64,000 nt of DNA from Pseudomonas lini (GCF_030812475.1 NZ_JAUSSR010000009.1:248001-312000), one strand, 5' to 3'. Shown: positions 50,611-59,344, counted from the first letter of the stretch. A program made the numbers and translations. The notes: generated from the sequence alone by a model not told the origin.

Positions 50611-51435
50611 TCAGAGTGGCGGCAGTGTCGCCAGCAGGCGATCCAACACGTCATCCAGCCCATCGCGTTGGGTGTCGGAAAGAGCAGTGAAGCCTGCGTA
50701 ACTGTGGGTGAACTGTTCGTGGCTGATCGCTTCGAAGACCTTCGCTCCTGCGTCTGTCAAATTAACCTGTACCGAGCGCCGATCCTGATCAGCCATCGTG
50801 CGCTCGATCAGGCCCATCTGTTCGAGACGGCTAAGCCGTTTTGCAATGCCCGGCAGGGATATCAGCGAGTGCCGGCCCAATTGAGTGGGTGTGCAAGCGC
50901 GTTCGCTGCCCAGACGCTTCAACGTACCTAGAATCATCGCTTCTCCGACGTTCAAGCGGTGACGTGCAGCCGTGCGTGCCAGGAGTTGCTCCATGCGGTG
51001 ACCTGCAACATAAAACCGACTCGCCAGCGCAACGACCTGAGTATCGACCTCGGCGTTCACCGCCTGCCAATTCAACTGTTCCATTTCGGATCGATCATCG
51101 TCGCGTAGAGGTGGGCCGCATTCATCCGCAATGATTGTTGTGGTCTCCATGAATGCGCGCGCGTATTCGCTCAGTTTCTCCAGCACTCCCTGCCTTTCTT
51201 TCCTGAGCGCATAAATTCGCCGTTGACCACTTCTGGCTTGCTCGATCAATCCGGCTTTATGGAGCACCTGGAGGTGCTGAGAAACCGCAGAGCGGCTGAC
51301 CGGCATTTGCTGCGCCAATGCGCCAACGGATGACGGTGCGGTCGCCAGTAACTCGAAAAGTGTCCGTCGAGTGGGGTCGGCCAAGGCAATAAAGGCTTCC
51401 GTAAGAACATCAGATTGGTTAGTCATGGCTGTCAT
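50611..51435 (-). CDS. ArsR-MarR fusion transcriptional regulator (paralogue)
   Basis: A 274-residue protein with the same two-domain layout as 32190-32987: ArsR-type domain at about 10-85 (ALADPTRRTLFELL, RSAVSQHLQVLHKAGLIEQA) and MarR-type domain at about 140-270 (CTPTQLGRHSLISLPGIAKR, MGLIERTMADQDRRSVQVNL). No metal-site Cys pair. It is flanked by two rightward operons whose leaders carry the same GTTC-N8-GAAC element, making them likely targets. Start uncertain: 51435 or 51426, neither with a clear binding site. Confidence 0.87.
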   Translation of the reverse strand: MTAMTNQSDVLTEAFIALADPTRRTLFELLATAPSSVGALAQQMPVSRSAVSQHLQVLHKAGLIEQARSGQRRIYALRKERQGVLEKLSEYARAFMETTTIIADECGPPLRDDDRSEMEQLNWQAVNAEVDTQVVALASRFYVAGHRMEQLLARTAARHRLNVGEAMILGTLKRLGSERACTPTQLGRHSLISLPGIAKRLSRLEQMGLIERTMADQDRRSVQVNLTDAGAKVFEAISHEQFTHSYAGFTALSDTQRDGLDDVLDRLLATLPPL

Positions 51436-51539
51436 ATTGGTGGTTGCAGTAATGAGGCTTGAAGTTAGCAGCTGTATCCAACAGAGGCCATGGTTATATT
51501 GATTTAAAGGTCATTGCAAACGCAGTCGTAAAGAAGAGG

Positions 51540-51568
51540 TTGACCACGGCTTGAAACCGGGCTATTAA
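51540..51568 (+). promoter_or_regulatory. Promoter of the LuxE/LuxC-like operon
   Basis: TTGACC at 51540-51545, a 17-base spacer and TATTAA at 51563-51568. Predicted start is near 51575, which puts the operator-like site 51591-51606 at about +17 to +32. Confidence 0.6.
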
Positions 51569-51590
51569 TTTCCCCAGGAAAGTAAATGCC

Positions 51591-51606
51591 GTTCACATAT
51601 AAGAAC
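51591..51606. promoter_or_regulatory. Operator-like site GTTCACATATAAGAAC
   Basis: Second copy of the GTTC-N8-GAAC element (15 of 16 bases as at 48487). Its ACATATAAG core also occurs in the promoter of the other ArsR-MarR gene (32123-32131). It would block elongation or early initiation of the LuxE-like operon. Confidence 0.5.
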
Positions 51607-51624
51607 AACAAGCTGAGGTATTCA

Positions 51625-52980
51625 ATGACGCCCATACGAAAACAATTGCTTGATCAGATCGTCGAGCCCAATGCGTTCGATCAGCCTCAAGCACAGATTC
51701 ATGAACTGCAGTTGCTCGCTGCGCAAGAGCTGTTCGAGGTCCGTATCGAACAGATACCACTGTTGCGTCACCGTGCGGAGGAAGCGGGCATCACTCGAAT
51801 CGACAGCTTCGAGCAGCTGGTGCCGCTGCTTTTCTCTCACACGGTCTACAAGTCCTACCCGCAAACCTTCATCGACAACAATCAATGGGATCGGATGCTT
51901 CAGTGGCTGCAAACGCTTTCCGTGGCTGATGTCAGCAACGTCGATGTCACAGGCGTGAAGGACGTTGATGAGTGGCTTGAACGCTTGTATGCGGCAGGGC
52001 ACCGACCGCTGGCGACCAGTGGTTCGAGTGGCAAATGTTCCTTCCTCAATCACACCGCCGCCGATCAAGAGAACAAGGCGCTGCATTACAAACACGCCAC
52101 CGGTTGGCCGTTCGTGCGCGCCGAGCCCAACCGGGCGCTGTTCTGGCTGGGCCCTATCAATGGCTATAACAGCGCCATCGAATCGGCGCAGATCGGCCGC
52201 CTGAATTGGGGGCGTGCGGGAGCAATGTATGCGTTGACCGAAGAGCCGTTGCTGATCAGTGAGGTCAGCCGCGCCGCTGCCATGCGCAAGGCGATCGCGG
52301 AAGGTACTGCACTGCCCGAGGAAATCCAGGCCTTCGAAGCAGCGGCACGACTCAAGGCTCGCCAGGGTGCTGAGGACATGCGCAAGCTTGCGGATAAAAT
52401 TCTTGATCACCGGCATGAGCCCATCATGATCAGCGGGCTGTGGGCCCAGCACATGATGATCATCGAGTGCGCCCGCGAGCGCGGAATCGGTGACGGTGAG
52501 TTCCATCCCCAGAGCATCGTTCAGGCGGGGGGCGGCATAAAAGGCGTGGTGTTGCCTGCGGATTACCAGGATCAGGTCGCTCGATTCTATGGCAATGTCA
52601 TCCGCCCCGCGGCCTACGGCATGACTGAAATCGCCCAACTGATGCCCCGCTGTGAAGCCGGGCGCTATCACCGCGCGCCGGGTCTGATCTGGTTGATCAC
52701 TGATGAGTCTGGCGAGCGCTTGTTAACGATGGAAGATGCCAACGCAGAAGGTTTTGCCGAGGGGCGCTTCGCGTTTCTCGACCTGCTGTACGAAGGCCGG
52801 TGGGGCGGTGTCATCACGGGCGACAAAGTGACTGTCGATTTTTCCGACAGCTGTCCCTGTGGGCGGCATGGCCCGACCTTGCTCGACAACATCACCCGTT
52901 TCAGCCAGATCGGCCAGGACGATCACATCGGCTGCGCCGGGACGCTAGATGCCTACATCCGAGGAGCGCTTGCAGAATGA
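51625..52980 (+). CDS. LuxE/PaaK-like acyl-activating protein
   Basis: About 451 residues, related to acyl-protein synthetase LuxE and phenylacetate-CoA ligase-type adenylating enzymes: TSGSSGKCSFLNHT (SSG/TSG phosphate loop near residue 130), QAGGGIKGVVLPADY, AYGMTEIAQLMPRC and CPCGRHGPTLLDNI. LuxE activates fatty acid as acyl-AMP and hands it to LuxC. Here it precedes a LuxC-like gene with ATGA overlap. ATG 51625 with GAGG upstream is preferred since it leaves the operator in the leader; ATG 51586 (AGGAAAG upstream) is also possible. Confidence 0.82.
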   Translation: MTPIRKQLLDQIVEPNAFDQPQAQIHELQLLAAQELFEVRIEQIPLLRHRAEEAGITRIDSFEQLVPLLFSHTVYKSYPQTFIDNNQWDRMLQWLQTLSVADVSNVDVTGVKDVDEWLERLYAAGHRPLATSGSSGKCSFLNHTAADQENKALHYKHATGWPFVRAEPNRALFWLGPINGYNSAIESAQIGRLNWGRAGAMYALTEEPLLISEVSRAAAMRKAIAEGTALPEEIQAFEAAARLKARQGAEDMRKLADKILDHRHEPIMISGLWAQHMMIIECARERGIGDGEFHPQSIVQAGGGIKGVVLPADYQDQVARFYGNVIRPAAYGMTEIAQLMPRCEAGRYHRAPGLIWLITDESGERLLTMEDANAEGFAEGRFAFLDLLYEGRWGGVITGDKVTVDFSDSCPCGRHGPTLLDNITRFSQIGQDDHIGCAGTLDAYIRGALAE

Positions 52981-54383
52981 ACCATTCTCCCACAGCACAA
53001 CAAGTGCCCGGTACGGTTACGGTTTGCCACTTCATCAAGGGCCAGACAGTGCACGGCGCTGAATGTGAGCATGGGCCCGCGCGCGCGCGCTTTGCGACGC
53101 CCAGGCTGGACCTCGACCAGTTGGTGTGGACGCGCGACCGGCCCGGGCCTGCATTCGATACGCCTGTTGCTGAGATCATCGAAGTTCTGGAGCAGACGGG
53201 GCAGTTGCTCAAGTCGGACCCGCACGGCCTCGTCGCCGAGGCCCTGGAAAACTCGCTGAGGACCGGCCCGTTGCCGCGTCACATCATGGAGTTTTCCTAC
53301 GAGAACATCTCGGCACCGTTCAACCGAACGAGCCTGGAGTTTCAGATTCGCACCGAGCTGGGTGGCGCCGACGTATTGGATGGTTGGCGTGTGATCAACG
53401 ACGCTCCAAGCGGACGGCAAAGTCGCATCCGTGCGTTCCCCCCAAGGTTGATCCACATCGTTGCGGGCAACGCTCCAGGGGTTTCGGCCTTGACGGTGGT
53501 GCGGGGCGCGCTCACCAAAGGCGTGCACCTGCTCAAGCTGCCCTCGAACGACCTGTTCACGGCACCCGCCATTTTGCGCGCCATGGCTGCCGTGGCGCCT
53601 GGCCACCCGCTCACGCGTTCTTTCTCTGCGGTGTACTGGAGAGGCGGCGATGAGCAGGTCGAGCGCGCGCTGTTCAGGCCACAGTTCTTTGACAAGGTGG
53701 TTGCCTGGGGTGGGGACAGCGCGATCCGCAGCGTGAGCAAATACATCGGCCCAGGGTTCGAGTTGGTGTCGTTCGATCCGAAAACTTCCATCTCCATGAT
53801 CGGCCGCGAGGTGTTCGACTCGCAGGACACGCTGGAAGCCGTCGCCGACAAGGCGGCTTTTGATGTGACGCTGATGAATCAGCAAGCCTGCGCCTCCAGC
53901 CGCTTCCAGTTCGTCGAGGGAAGCACCGAGCAGGTGGACCGATTCTGCGCCTTGTTGCAACAGCGGATGAATATCGACCGGCCGACGGCATCGGCGATCG
54001 GACCGCGTGTGTCCGCAGAACTGCGCGATGAAATCGACGGGTTGCGGATGCTCGAGCCGTCCTATCGCGTATGGGGCGGGCACGGCGGGGAAGGGCTGGT
54101 AATCCGCTCCCAAGAGCCTGTTGATTTCCACCCTGATGGCAAGGTCGTCAATGTCGTGCAGGTGGATGATCTGCAGGACGCTGTTCGTCATGTAAACATC
54201 GCCACGCAGACGGTGGGCGTCTATCCGCCAGAACGCAAGGCGCAGTTGCGCGACCGGCTGGCCTGCGCCGGGGCGCAACGAGTTGTGAATATTGGTGGTT
54301 CCGCTGGCGTGGAAGCGGGCTTGCCCCACGATGGTTTCAACCCTCTGCAGCGCTTTGTTCGTTGGGTCAATGACGAGGGATAG
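52977..54383 (+). CDS. LuxC-like acyl-CoA/acyl-protein reductase
   Basis: A 468-residue LuxC-family aldehyde-dehydrogenase-fold protein: HIVAGNAPGVSALTVVRGAL, HLLKLPSNDLFTAPAIL, AWGGDSAIRSV, and catalytic Cys near 305 in NQQACASSRFQFVEG. LuxC takes an acyl group onto this Cys and reduces it with NADPH to the aldehyde. No luciferase genes (luxAB) are nearby, so the aldehyde is metabolic. Preceded by a LuxE-like gene and followed after 78 bases by an aldo/keto reductase that could take the aldehyde to the alcohol. Confidence 0.87.
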   Translation: MNHSPTAQQVPGTVTVCHFIKGQTVHGAECEHGPARARFATPRLDLDQLVWTRDRPGPAFDTPVAEIIEVLEQTGQLLKSDPHGLVAEALENSLRTGPLPRHIMEFSYENISAPFNRTSLEFQIRTELGGADVLDGWRVINDAPSGRQSRIRAFPPRLIHIVAGNAPGVSALTVVRGALTKGVHLLKLPSNDLFTAPAILRAMAAVAPGHPLTRSFSAVYWRGGDEQVERALFRPQFFDKVVAWGGDSAIRSVSKYIGPGFELVSFDPKTSISMIGREVFDSQDTLEAVADKAAFDVTLMNQQACASSRFQFVEGSTEQVDRFCALLQQRMNIDRPTASAIGPRVSAELRDEIDGLRMLEPSYRVWGGHGGEGLVIRSQEPVDFHPDGKVVNVVQVDDLQDAVRHVNIATQTVGVYPPERKAQLRDRLACAGAQRVVNIGGSAGVEAGLPHDGFNPLQRFVRWVNDEG

Positions 54384-54408
54384 GGCCAGGTGCTCAAGAT
54401 TTACATCA

Positions 54409-54427
54409 CCGCCGTGTCGTACGGCGG
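54409..54427. terminator. Hairpin between LuxC-like and aldo/keto reductase genes
   Basis: CCGCCGT-GTCGT-ACGGCGG, 7-bp stem, followed only by TTCC. Possible partial terminator. Confidence 0.4.
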
Positions 54428-54461
54428 TTCCTGACATTCAAATTCAACAGAGAGAAAACAC

Positions 54462-55481
54462 ATGAATTATCAACTTCTCGGCCGTTCCGGGTTGCGAGTA
54501 TCGGAGCTTTGCCTGGGAACCATGACATTCGGGGCCAAACAGTGGGGTACTTCCGAGGAGGAGGCTGGGCCGATCTATCGCGCGTTTCGCGACGCGGGTG
54601 GCAATTTCTTTGATACGGCCAACGAAATCTATTCCGATGGTCGCTCGGAGGAAATCCTGGGACGCCTGGTCAAAGGGCACCGGGATGAAGCGGTCATCGC
54701 CAGCAAGTACAGCTTCCATGTACCCGGCTCGCGCAATCCGAACATTGCCGGGAACCAGCGCAAAAGTCTCAAGCGTTCGGTGGAGGCCAGCCTGCGTCGG
54801 CTGGGCACTGACTACCTGGATGTGCTCTGGACGCACTGCTGGGACGGTATCACCCCGGTGGATGAGGTAATGCGTGCATTGGACGATCTGGTTCGAGAGG
54901 GCAAGATCCTTTATATCGGAGCCTCCAATACCCCGGCTTGGGTAGTGGCGCAATCCAATACCCTGGCCGAGCTGCGGGGCTGGACCTCGTTCGTGGGGCT
55001 GCAGATCGAATACAACCTGATCGAACGCGCGGCAGAACGCGAATTGCTGCCTATGGCTGCAGCGCTGGGGCTTTCCGTTTGCGCATGGTCGCCGCTGGCC
55101 AGTGGCATTCTCAGCGGCAAATATGGCAATGCTGACGATACTCAGGGCAAACGTCTGGAGACCTTCCAGCTCAAGCCCCTCGATGAGCGTAGCCTCGCAA
55201 TCGCCAAGGGGGTGAGCGCACTGGCCGAACAGTTGGACAGGCATCCCGTGCATGTGGCGTTGAACTGGCTACGTGCCAAGCCAGGCGTGATCCCACTGCT
55301 GGGAGCGCGGACCTTGGCACAATTGAGCGACAACCTGGCCTGTCTGGATTTCCAGCTGGACGCAGATCAAGTGGCGTCACTGGACCAGCTCAGCCACCTG
55401 GAGTTGGGCTATCCGCATGACTTCATCAAGCGTACTAAAGGCATTGTACTCGGGGGTTTCCAAGACGTGATCAAGGCGTAG
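54462..55481 (+). CDS. Aldo/keto reductase
   Basis: A 339-residue AKR: LGRSGLRVSELCLGTMTFGA, the catalytic Asp and Tyr in FFDTANEIYSDGRSEEI, Lys in IASKYSF and His in LWTHCWDG. NADPH-dependent reduction of an aldehyde or ketone, or the reverse. It follows the LuxE/LuxC-like genes, and acid to aldehyde to alcohol is the simplest combined reading. GAGAG precedes ATG 54462. Confidence 0.92.
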   Translation: MNYQLLGRSGLRVSELCLGTMTFGAKQWGTSEEEAGPIYRAFRDAGGNFFDTANEIYSDGRSEEILGRLVKGHRDEAVIASKYSFHVPGSRNPNIAGNQRKSLKRSVEASLRRLGTDYLDVLWTHCWDGITPVDEVMRALDDLVREGKILYIGASNTPAWVVAQSNTLAELRGWTSFVGLQIEYNLIERAAERELLPMAAALGLSVCAWSPLASGILSGKYGNADDTQGKRLETFQLKPLDERSLAIAKGVSALAEQLDRHPVHVALNWLRAKPGVIPLLGARTLAQLSDNLACLDFQLDADQVASLDQLSHLELGYPHDFIKRTKGIVLGGFQDVIKA

Positions 55482-55490
55482 TGCCTTAAA

Positions 55491-55509
55491 GGGGCCGTGC
55501 AGCGGCCCC
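55491..55509. terminator. Terminator hairpin between convergent AKR and SDR genes
   Basis: GGGGCCG-TGCAG-CGGCCCC, 7-bp stem, starting 10 bases after the AKR stop. On the minus strand it is followed by TTTAAGG, so it may act in both directions. Confidence 0.5.
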
Positions 55510-55563
55510 GAATCGACGGGAGCGGTGAAAGATCGCCGCCCCCGGGCTGTCTTCCAAGCCGTC

Positions 55564-56532
55564 TTACCGTGCGGCATCACGCGCGCGTTTCGCAGCCGCC
55601 AGCACCTCGGCAAATTCCGGATTGACCGCCGCGATACCGGCTGACAGCCGCGCACCTGATTGGTCAGAGCTTCTGGGCACGGCGTAGCCAGTCTCATCCA
55701 TAATCCGTGGCAATGCTTCGAGCAAACCTTCGGGCGACATATCCTCCAGCGTGAATGTCACGCCGGACGTTTCCCCCACGAATACCCGTGAGACGAATCC
55801 GCCACCACAATGGAACATTTCACCATTCACCGGGCAATCGGTATGGGCCAGCAACATCACCAGGTTGCTGACCATGATCGGCGGGGCGAAACGTTCCATG
55901 ATCGAGGGTATGCCTTGAGCTTTGGACTGGTCAGTGAACGCTACCGGCCCCACCAGGTTGACCTTGATGCCCTGGCGTTCGCCTTCGGTGGCGAGCACTT
56001 TGGTCAGGCCTATTAGCGCACTTTTGGCCACGCTGTACGCTTGATCGCGACGACGACCGAACATGCCGGCTCCTGAACCTGTCATGACGATGCGGCCCTC
56101 TCCCTGGCGCTGCATGTGCGGCCAGGCGGTATGGACGACATTCCAGCCTCCGGTCACGTTGACGCGCATGATGCGTTCAAGGTCTTCCACGCGGGTCGAT
56201 TCGAACGAGTCGAGGTCCGCGTAGGTGCTTGCGTTGTGGATCACCATGTCGATCCTGCCCCACCGGGCAATGACCGCATCCATCATCTCGGTTACCTGGG
56301 CACTGTCGCCGATATCGTAGCAAGCGACCATGGCCTGACCGCCTGCAGCGTGAATCTCGGCCACCACCGAAGCCGCGGGGTCGGCATTCCCGCCTTGCTC
56401 GCCGCGCCCGTTGACGCCGTAATCATTCACCACGACAAAAGCGCCGCGTTCAGCCAACGAGAGGGCGTGCTGGCGGCCGATGCCGCGTCCTGCACCGGTG
56501 ATGAGAGCGACTTTTGCATCGAAATTGAGCAT
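55564..56532 (-). CDS. MFE-2/17beta-HSD4-type SDR (3-hydroxyacyl-CoA dehydrogenase-like)
   Basis: A 322-residue SDR: VALITGAGRGIGRQHALSLA, VVVNDYGVNGRGEQGGNADP and ASVVAEIHAAGGQA, the insertion typical of the dehydrogenase domain of peroxisomal multifunctional enzyme 2. Active site YSVAK; NCPVNGEMFHCGGGFVSR-like end. Members act on (3R)-hydroxyacyl-CoA esters of sterol side chains and branched acids. No hotdog hydratase domain is fused. Start 56532 (MLNFDAK) with AGGGGGA upstream. Confidence 0.9.
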   Translation of the reverse strand: MLNFDAKVALITGAGRGIGRQHALSLAERGAFVVVNDYGVNGRGEQGGNADPAASVVAEIHAAGGQAMVACYDIGDSAQVTEMMDAVIARWGRIDMVIHNASTYADLDSFESTRVEDLERIMRVNVTGGWNVVHTAWPHMQRQGEGRIVMTGSGAGMFGRRRDQAYSVAKSALIGLTKVLATEGERQGIKVNLVGPVAFTDQSKAQGIPSIMERFAPPIMVSNLVMLLAHTDCPVNGEMFHCGGGFVSRVFVGETSGVTFTLEDMSPEGLLEALPRIMDETGYAVPRSSDQSGARLSAGIAAVNPEFAEVLAAAKRARDAAR

Positions 56533-56628
56533 TTGGGTTTTCCCCCTTTTTGTAACGGGCCGGCGCCAGCGCCAAGCAAGCCGATGCCCGGCCTTCAAGC
56601 GCCAGCGTGATGGCCAATGAGAAGTGAT

Positions 56629-57573
56629 CTACTCGGGTTCTTGATCCATGGTCAGAACTATCTTGCCCCGCGTCCTGCCCGACTCGCTGCGAACGTGGGC
56701 CTGGGCTGCATCCGCCAGGGGGAATTGCTGATCAATCACGGGTTTCAGAGTGCCCTTGTCCAGAAGCGCAGCCAGTTCGGCGGTACGAGTGCCATTAGCG
56801 CAGACTGCCACCAATGCTGTACGCACCTGCATCTGTTGCGCGAGGGCGGCATCGACCCCTGGCGGCTGCAGCGTCACGATCAGGCCATTTTGTCGCAGCG
56901 TACTCATCGATTTCGCCTGGCCTTCACCGCCAAGAGCGTCCAGAACCACATCGACATCTCGCACGACGCTTGCAAAGTCCACAAGCCGATAATCGATCAC
57001 CTGATCAGCGCCCAGCGAGCGAACCAGGTCCACGTTGGGCGTAGACGTTGTGGCGATGACTTCAGCACCCGCAAGTTTGGCCAATTGGACAGCGTAGGTT
57101 CCGACGCCGCCTGACGCGGCATGAATCAGTATTCGCTGCCCCTGTTTCAGCTGTGCGTGATCGAACAGAGCGCTCCATGCAGTCAACGCGGCCAACGGCA
57201 CCGCAGCTGCTTGCGCATGGCTCAAATGCTTCGGTTTCAAGGCAATTGCGTCGCTGCTCACAGCGATGTATTGCGCGTAGCTGCCGCCCGCCTGGACGTC
57301 CCGCATGCCGAACACATCATCCCCAGGCTTGAAGTCGTCGACCTGCGAGCCGACTTTCTCCACCGTACCGGAAAAATCCGCACCTGGAATGAAGGGCAGG
57401 GCAAGGTTGACGAAATCCCTGAACCAGCCTGCGCGAAACTTGAAGTCCGCCGGGTTGACGCTCGCCGCATGAATTCGCACCAGAACCTCGTTGGCCCGTA
57501 TGCCCGGCGTGGCTACATCATCCAAAACAAGTTGCTCGGGCCCTCCGTATTGATGGAAGCGAATCGCTTTCAT
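56629..57573 (-). CDS. Zinc-free MDR quinone/enoyl reductase
   Basis: A 314-residue NADPH:quinone reductase-like protein: MKAIRFHQYGGPEQLVLDDV, HAASVNPADFKFRAG, PGADFSGTVEKVG and ILIHAASGGVGTYAVQLAKL. No zinc ligands. Could reduce quinones or enones. Start 57573 with GGGAGA upstream. Shares the divergent gap 57574-57721 and its 25-bp inverted repeat with the SnoaL-like gene. Confidence 0.9.
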   Translation of the reverse strand: MKAIRFHQYGGPEQLVLDDVATPGIRANEVLVRIHAASVNPADFKFRAGWFRDFVNLALPFIPGADFSGTVEKVGSQVDDFKPGDDVFGMRDVQAGGSYAQYIAVSSDAIALKPKHLSHAQAAAVPLAALTAWSALFDHAQLKQGQRILIHAASGGVGTYAVQLAKLAGAEVIATTSTPNVDLVRSLGADQVIDYRLVDFASVVRDVDVVLDALGGEGQAKSMSTLRQNGLIVTLQPPGVDAALAQQMQVRTALVAVCANGTRTAELAALLDKGTLKPVIDQQFPLADAAQAHVRSESGRTRGKIVLTMDQEPE

Positions 57574-57602
57574 TTTTTTCTCCCTCAATCGTTTTTTATT
57601 CT

Positions 57603-57627
57603 ATTATCTGATCGCCGTTCAGATAAT
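57603..57627. promoter_or_regulatory. Perfect inverted repeat ATTATCTGA-N7-TCAGATAAT
   Basis: Nine-bp perfect arms with a 7-base spacer, centred in the 148-base gap between two divergent genes. Its left arm overlaps a -10-like GATAAT on the minus strand. Size and symmetry suit a TetR- or MarR-type repressor; the nearest is the TetR gene at 59556. Confidence 0.6.
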
Positions 57628-57721
57628 GGCATCCCTGGCGAGATAGATGAAGCGTTTTTTAGCAAGGCTTCGCGACGTTTATTGAATCGATGCGGTACCT
57701 CTGACAAGAAAAGGAAAGCCC

Positions 57722-58279
57722 ATGACCAGCCCATTCGTTCCTGTTGAAGTGCAAGCACTCATCGACCGTCAAAAAATCCATGACTGCATCATTCGGTATT
57801 GCAGCGGCGTGGACAGATTCGACCGGGAAATGGTGAAAAGCGTGTATCACGACGATGCCCTGGATGATCATGGCGCGTTTGTCGGGTCGGTAGATGAGTT
57901 CATCGACTGGGCGTTCGCTTATCACGCCAAGTATCAACACAGCCATAAACATTACGTGCTCAATCATCGTTGCGATCTGGATGGGGATACGGCGCACACC
58001 GAAACCTATTGGATATTCTCGGGCAAGAACCAGGTCGGTCCAGGCCTCACTCTGAGTGGCGGCAGGTATCTTGACCGTTTCGAACGCCGTGGCGGCAGGT
58101 GGGCGATTGCTGCACGCAAGTGCGTGATTGAATGGAACGGTGCGCTTGGCGAATTCCCTCTGCCTCAGGAAGCGCTGGACGCTTATGCCGCTACGGGCGT
58201 GGCATCGCGCGATAAGACCGACCCTTCCTACGAGCGTCCGTTGACGGTGACCCGCGCTCGCGGCCACTTGCCATTCTGA
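57722..58279 (+). CDS. SnoaL-like (NTF2-fold) protein
   Basis: A 185-residue NTF2-superfamily protein: IDRQKIHDCIIRYCSGVDRF then DREMVKSVYHDDALDDHGAF, and SHKHYVLNHRCDLDGDTAHT with His residues lining the cone, followed by GRYLDRFERRGGRWAI. This SnoaL_4 pattern is shared with BaiE-type dehydratases. Divergent from 14387-14947 (only fold-level likeness). AAGGAAAG precedes ATG 57722. Likely dehydratase or isomerase of a cyclic hydroxy compound; unproven. Confidence 0.82.
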   Translation: MTSPFVPVEVQALIDRQKIHDCIIRYCSGVDRFDREMVKSVYHDDALDDHGAFVGSVDEFIDWAFAYHAKYQHSHKHYVLNHRCDLDGDTAHTETYWIFSGKNQVGPGLTLSGGRYLDRFERRGGRWAIAARKCVIEWNGALGEFPLPQEALDAYAATGVASRDKTDPSYERPLTVTRARGHLPF

Positions 58280-58358
58280 AGAGGGAGCGCGCTGCACTGG
58301 GTGATCGAATCCCTAAGAATCTTCTAACACGTGTGAAAACAACAAAAAGGAAAAACAC

Positions 58359-59344
58359 ATGACGTTCAAAGTGAATGAGGTTGGGACGATAGAAGGTAGC
58401 GATACATTTAAAATTCCCGTGTCGGACTATTTATCACCCGAGGCAAAGTCCGTTTATACGGAGTTCCTCAATCATCAATATCCTGTCGCCTCTGACATCA
58501 AAGAATACCGCCTCCTGCTCGATGAATACCTGCTGCCTACATTGAACAAATAGAAAGCGGTTTATCCCGTTGATGTTGAACCGGGCAAGATAGGAGGCGT
58601 CAATGTCGATATCATCACGCCAAAAGCGGGCATACACGAAAAAAACAAGGATCGTGTCCTCATCGTGCTGCACGGAGGGGCATTCATGGTGGGAGAGGGA
58701 TCGGCGGACTCAATGAGGCCGTACCCATAGCTGGAATCGGTGCGATAAAGGTCGTGTCGGTTCATTACCGTCAGGGTCCGGAAAATCGGTTTCCAGCCGC
58801 TAGTGAGGACGTAGCATCGGTATATGCTGCTCTTCTGGAGCAGTATCCGGCCGAGAACATCGGCATCGAAGGCTGCTCCGCAGGAGGCATTCTGGCGGCC
58901 CAGGCTATGCTCTGGTTTCAAAAACACAATCTGCCGCGCCCAGGTGCAATAGGAGTTTTCTGCACAGGCTTCGATTTCCTCAGAGGCGGCGATTCCAAGG
59001 TCATAGCGACGATTTTCAATGGCGTATCGTCATCGACTCCTGTCCTCCCTCAAATAGCCTACTTTGAAGGTGCCGACATGAATGACCCTCTGGCAACTCC
59101 TGCAGTATCGCCTGACGCCCTTGCAAAATTCCCGCCGACACTCTTTCTTACGGGAACGCGAGATATGATGATGAATGATTGCATCGCAAGCCACGTCAAG
59201 CTTTTGAAAGCAGGCGCTGAGAGCCATCTATATATCACCGAGGGCTGGGGACATGGAACGGTATGGAACGCGCCGGGCGTAACCGAGGCAACCGACGCAC
59301 TGAACGTTATTTGGAATTTCTTCGATTTCCACCTCGGTAACTAA
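58359..59344 (+). pseudogene. Alpha/beta-hydrolase (HSL-type esterase) pseudogene
   Basis: Three pieces of one hydrolase. The first runs from ATG 58359 to an in-frame TAG at 58551. Reading on in the same frame gives KAVYPVDVEPGKIGG, then LIVLHGGAFMVG (HGG oxyanion motif), until a TAG at 58728. The rest continues in another frame from about 58710 through VSVHYRQGPENRFPAASED, EGCSAGGILAAQA (nucleophile elbow, with Cys for the usual Asp), TRDMMM and GWGHGTVWN (Asp and His of the triad) to 59344. One nonsense codon plus one frameshift: the gene cannot make a full enzyme. The stretch looks AT-richer than its neighbours, hinting at separate acquisition. Confidence 0.8.

Noticed and set aside
51625-54383. 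A luminescence operon
   Set aside because: LuxE- and LuxC-like genes are present, but luxA, luxB and luxD are not.
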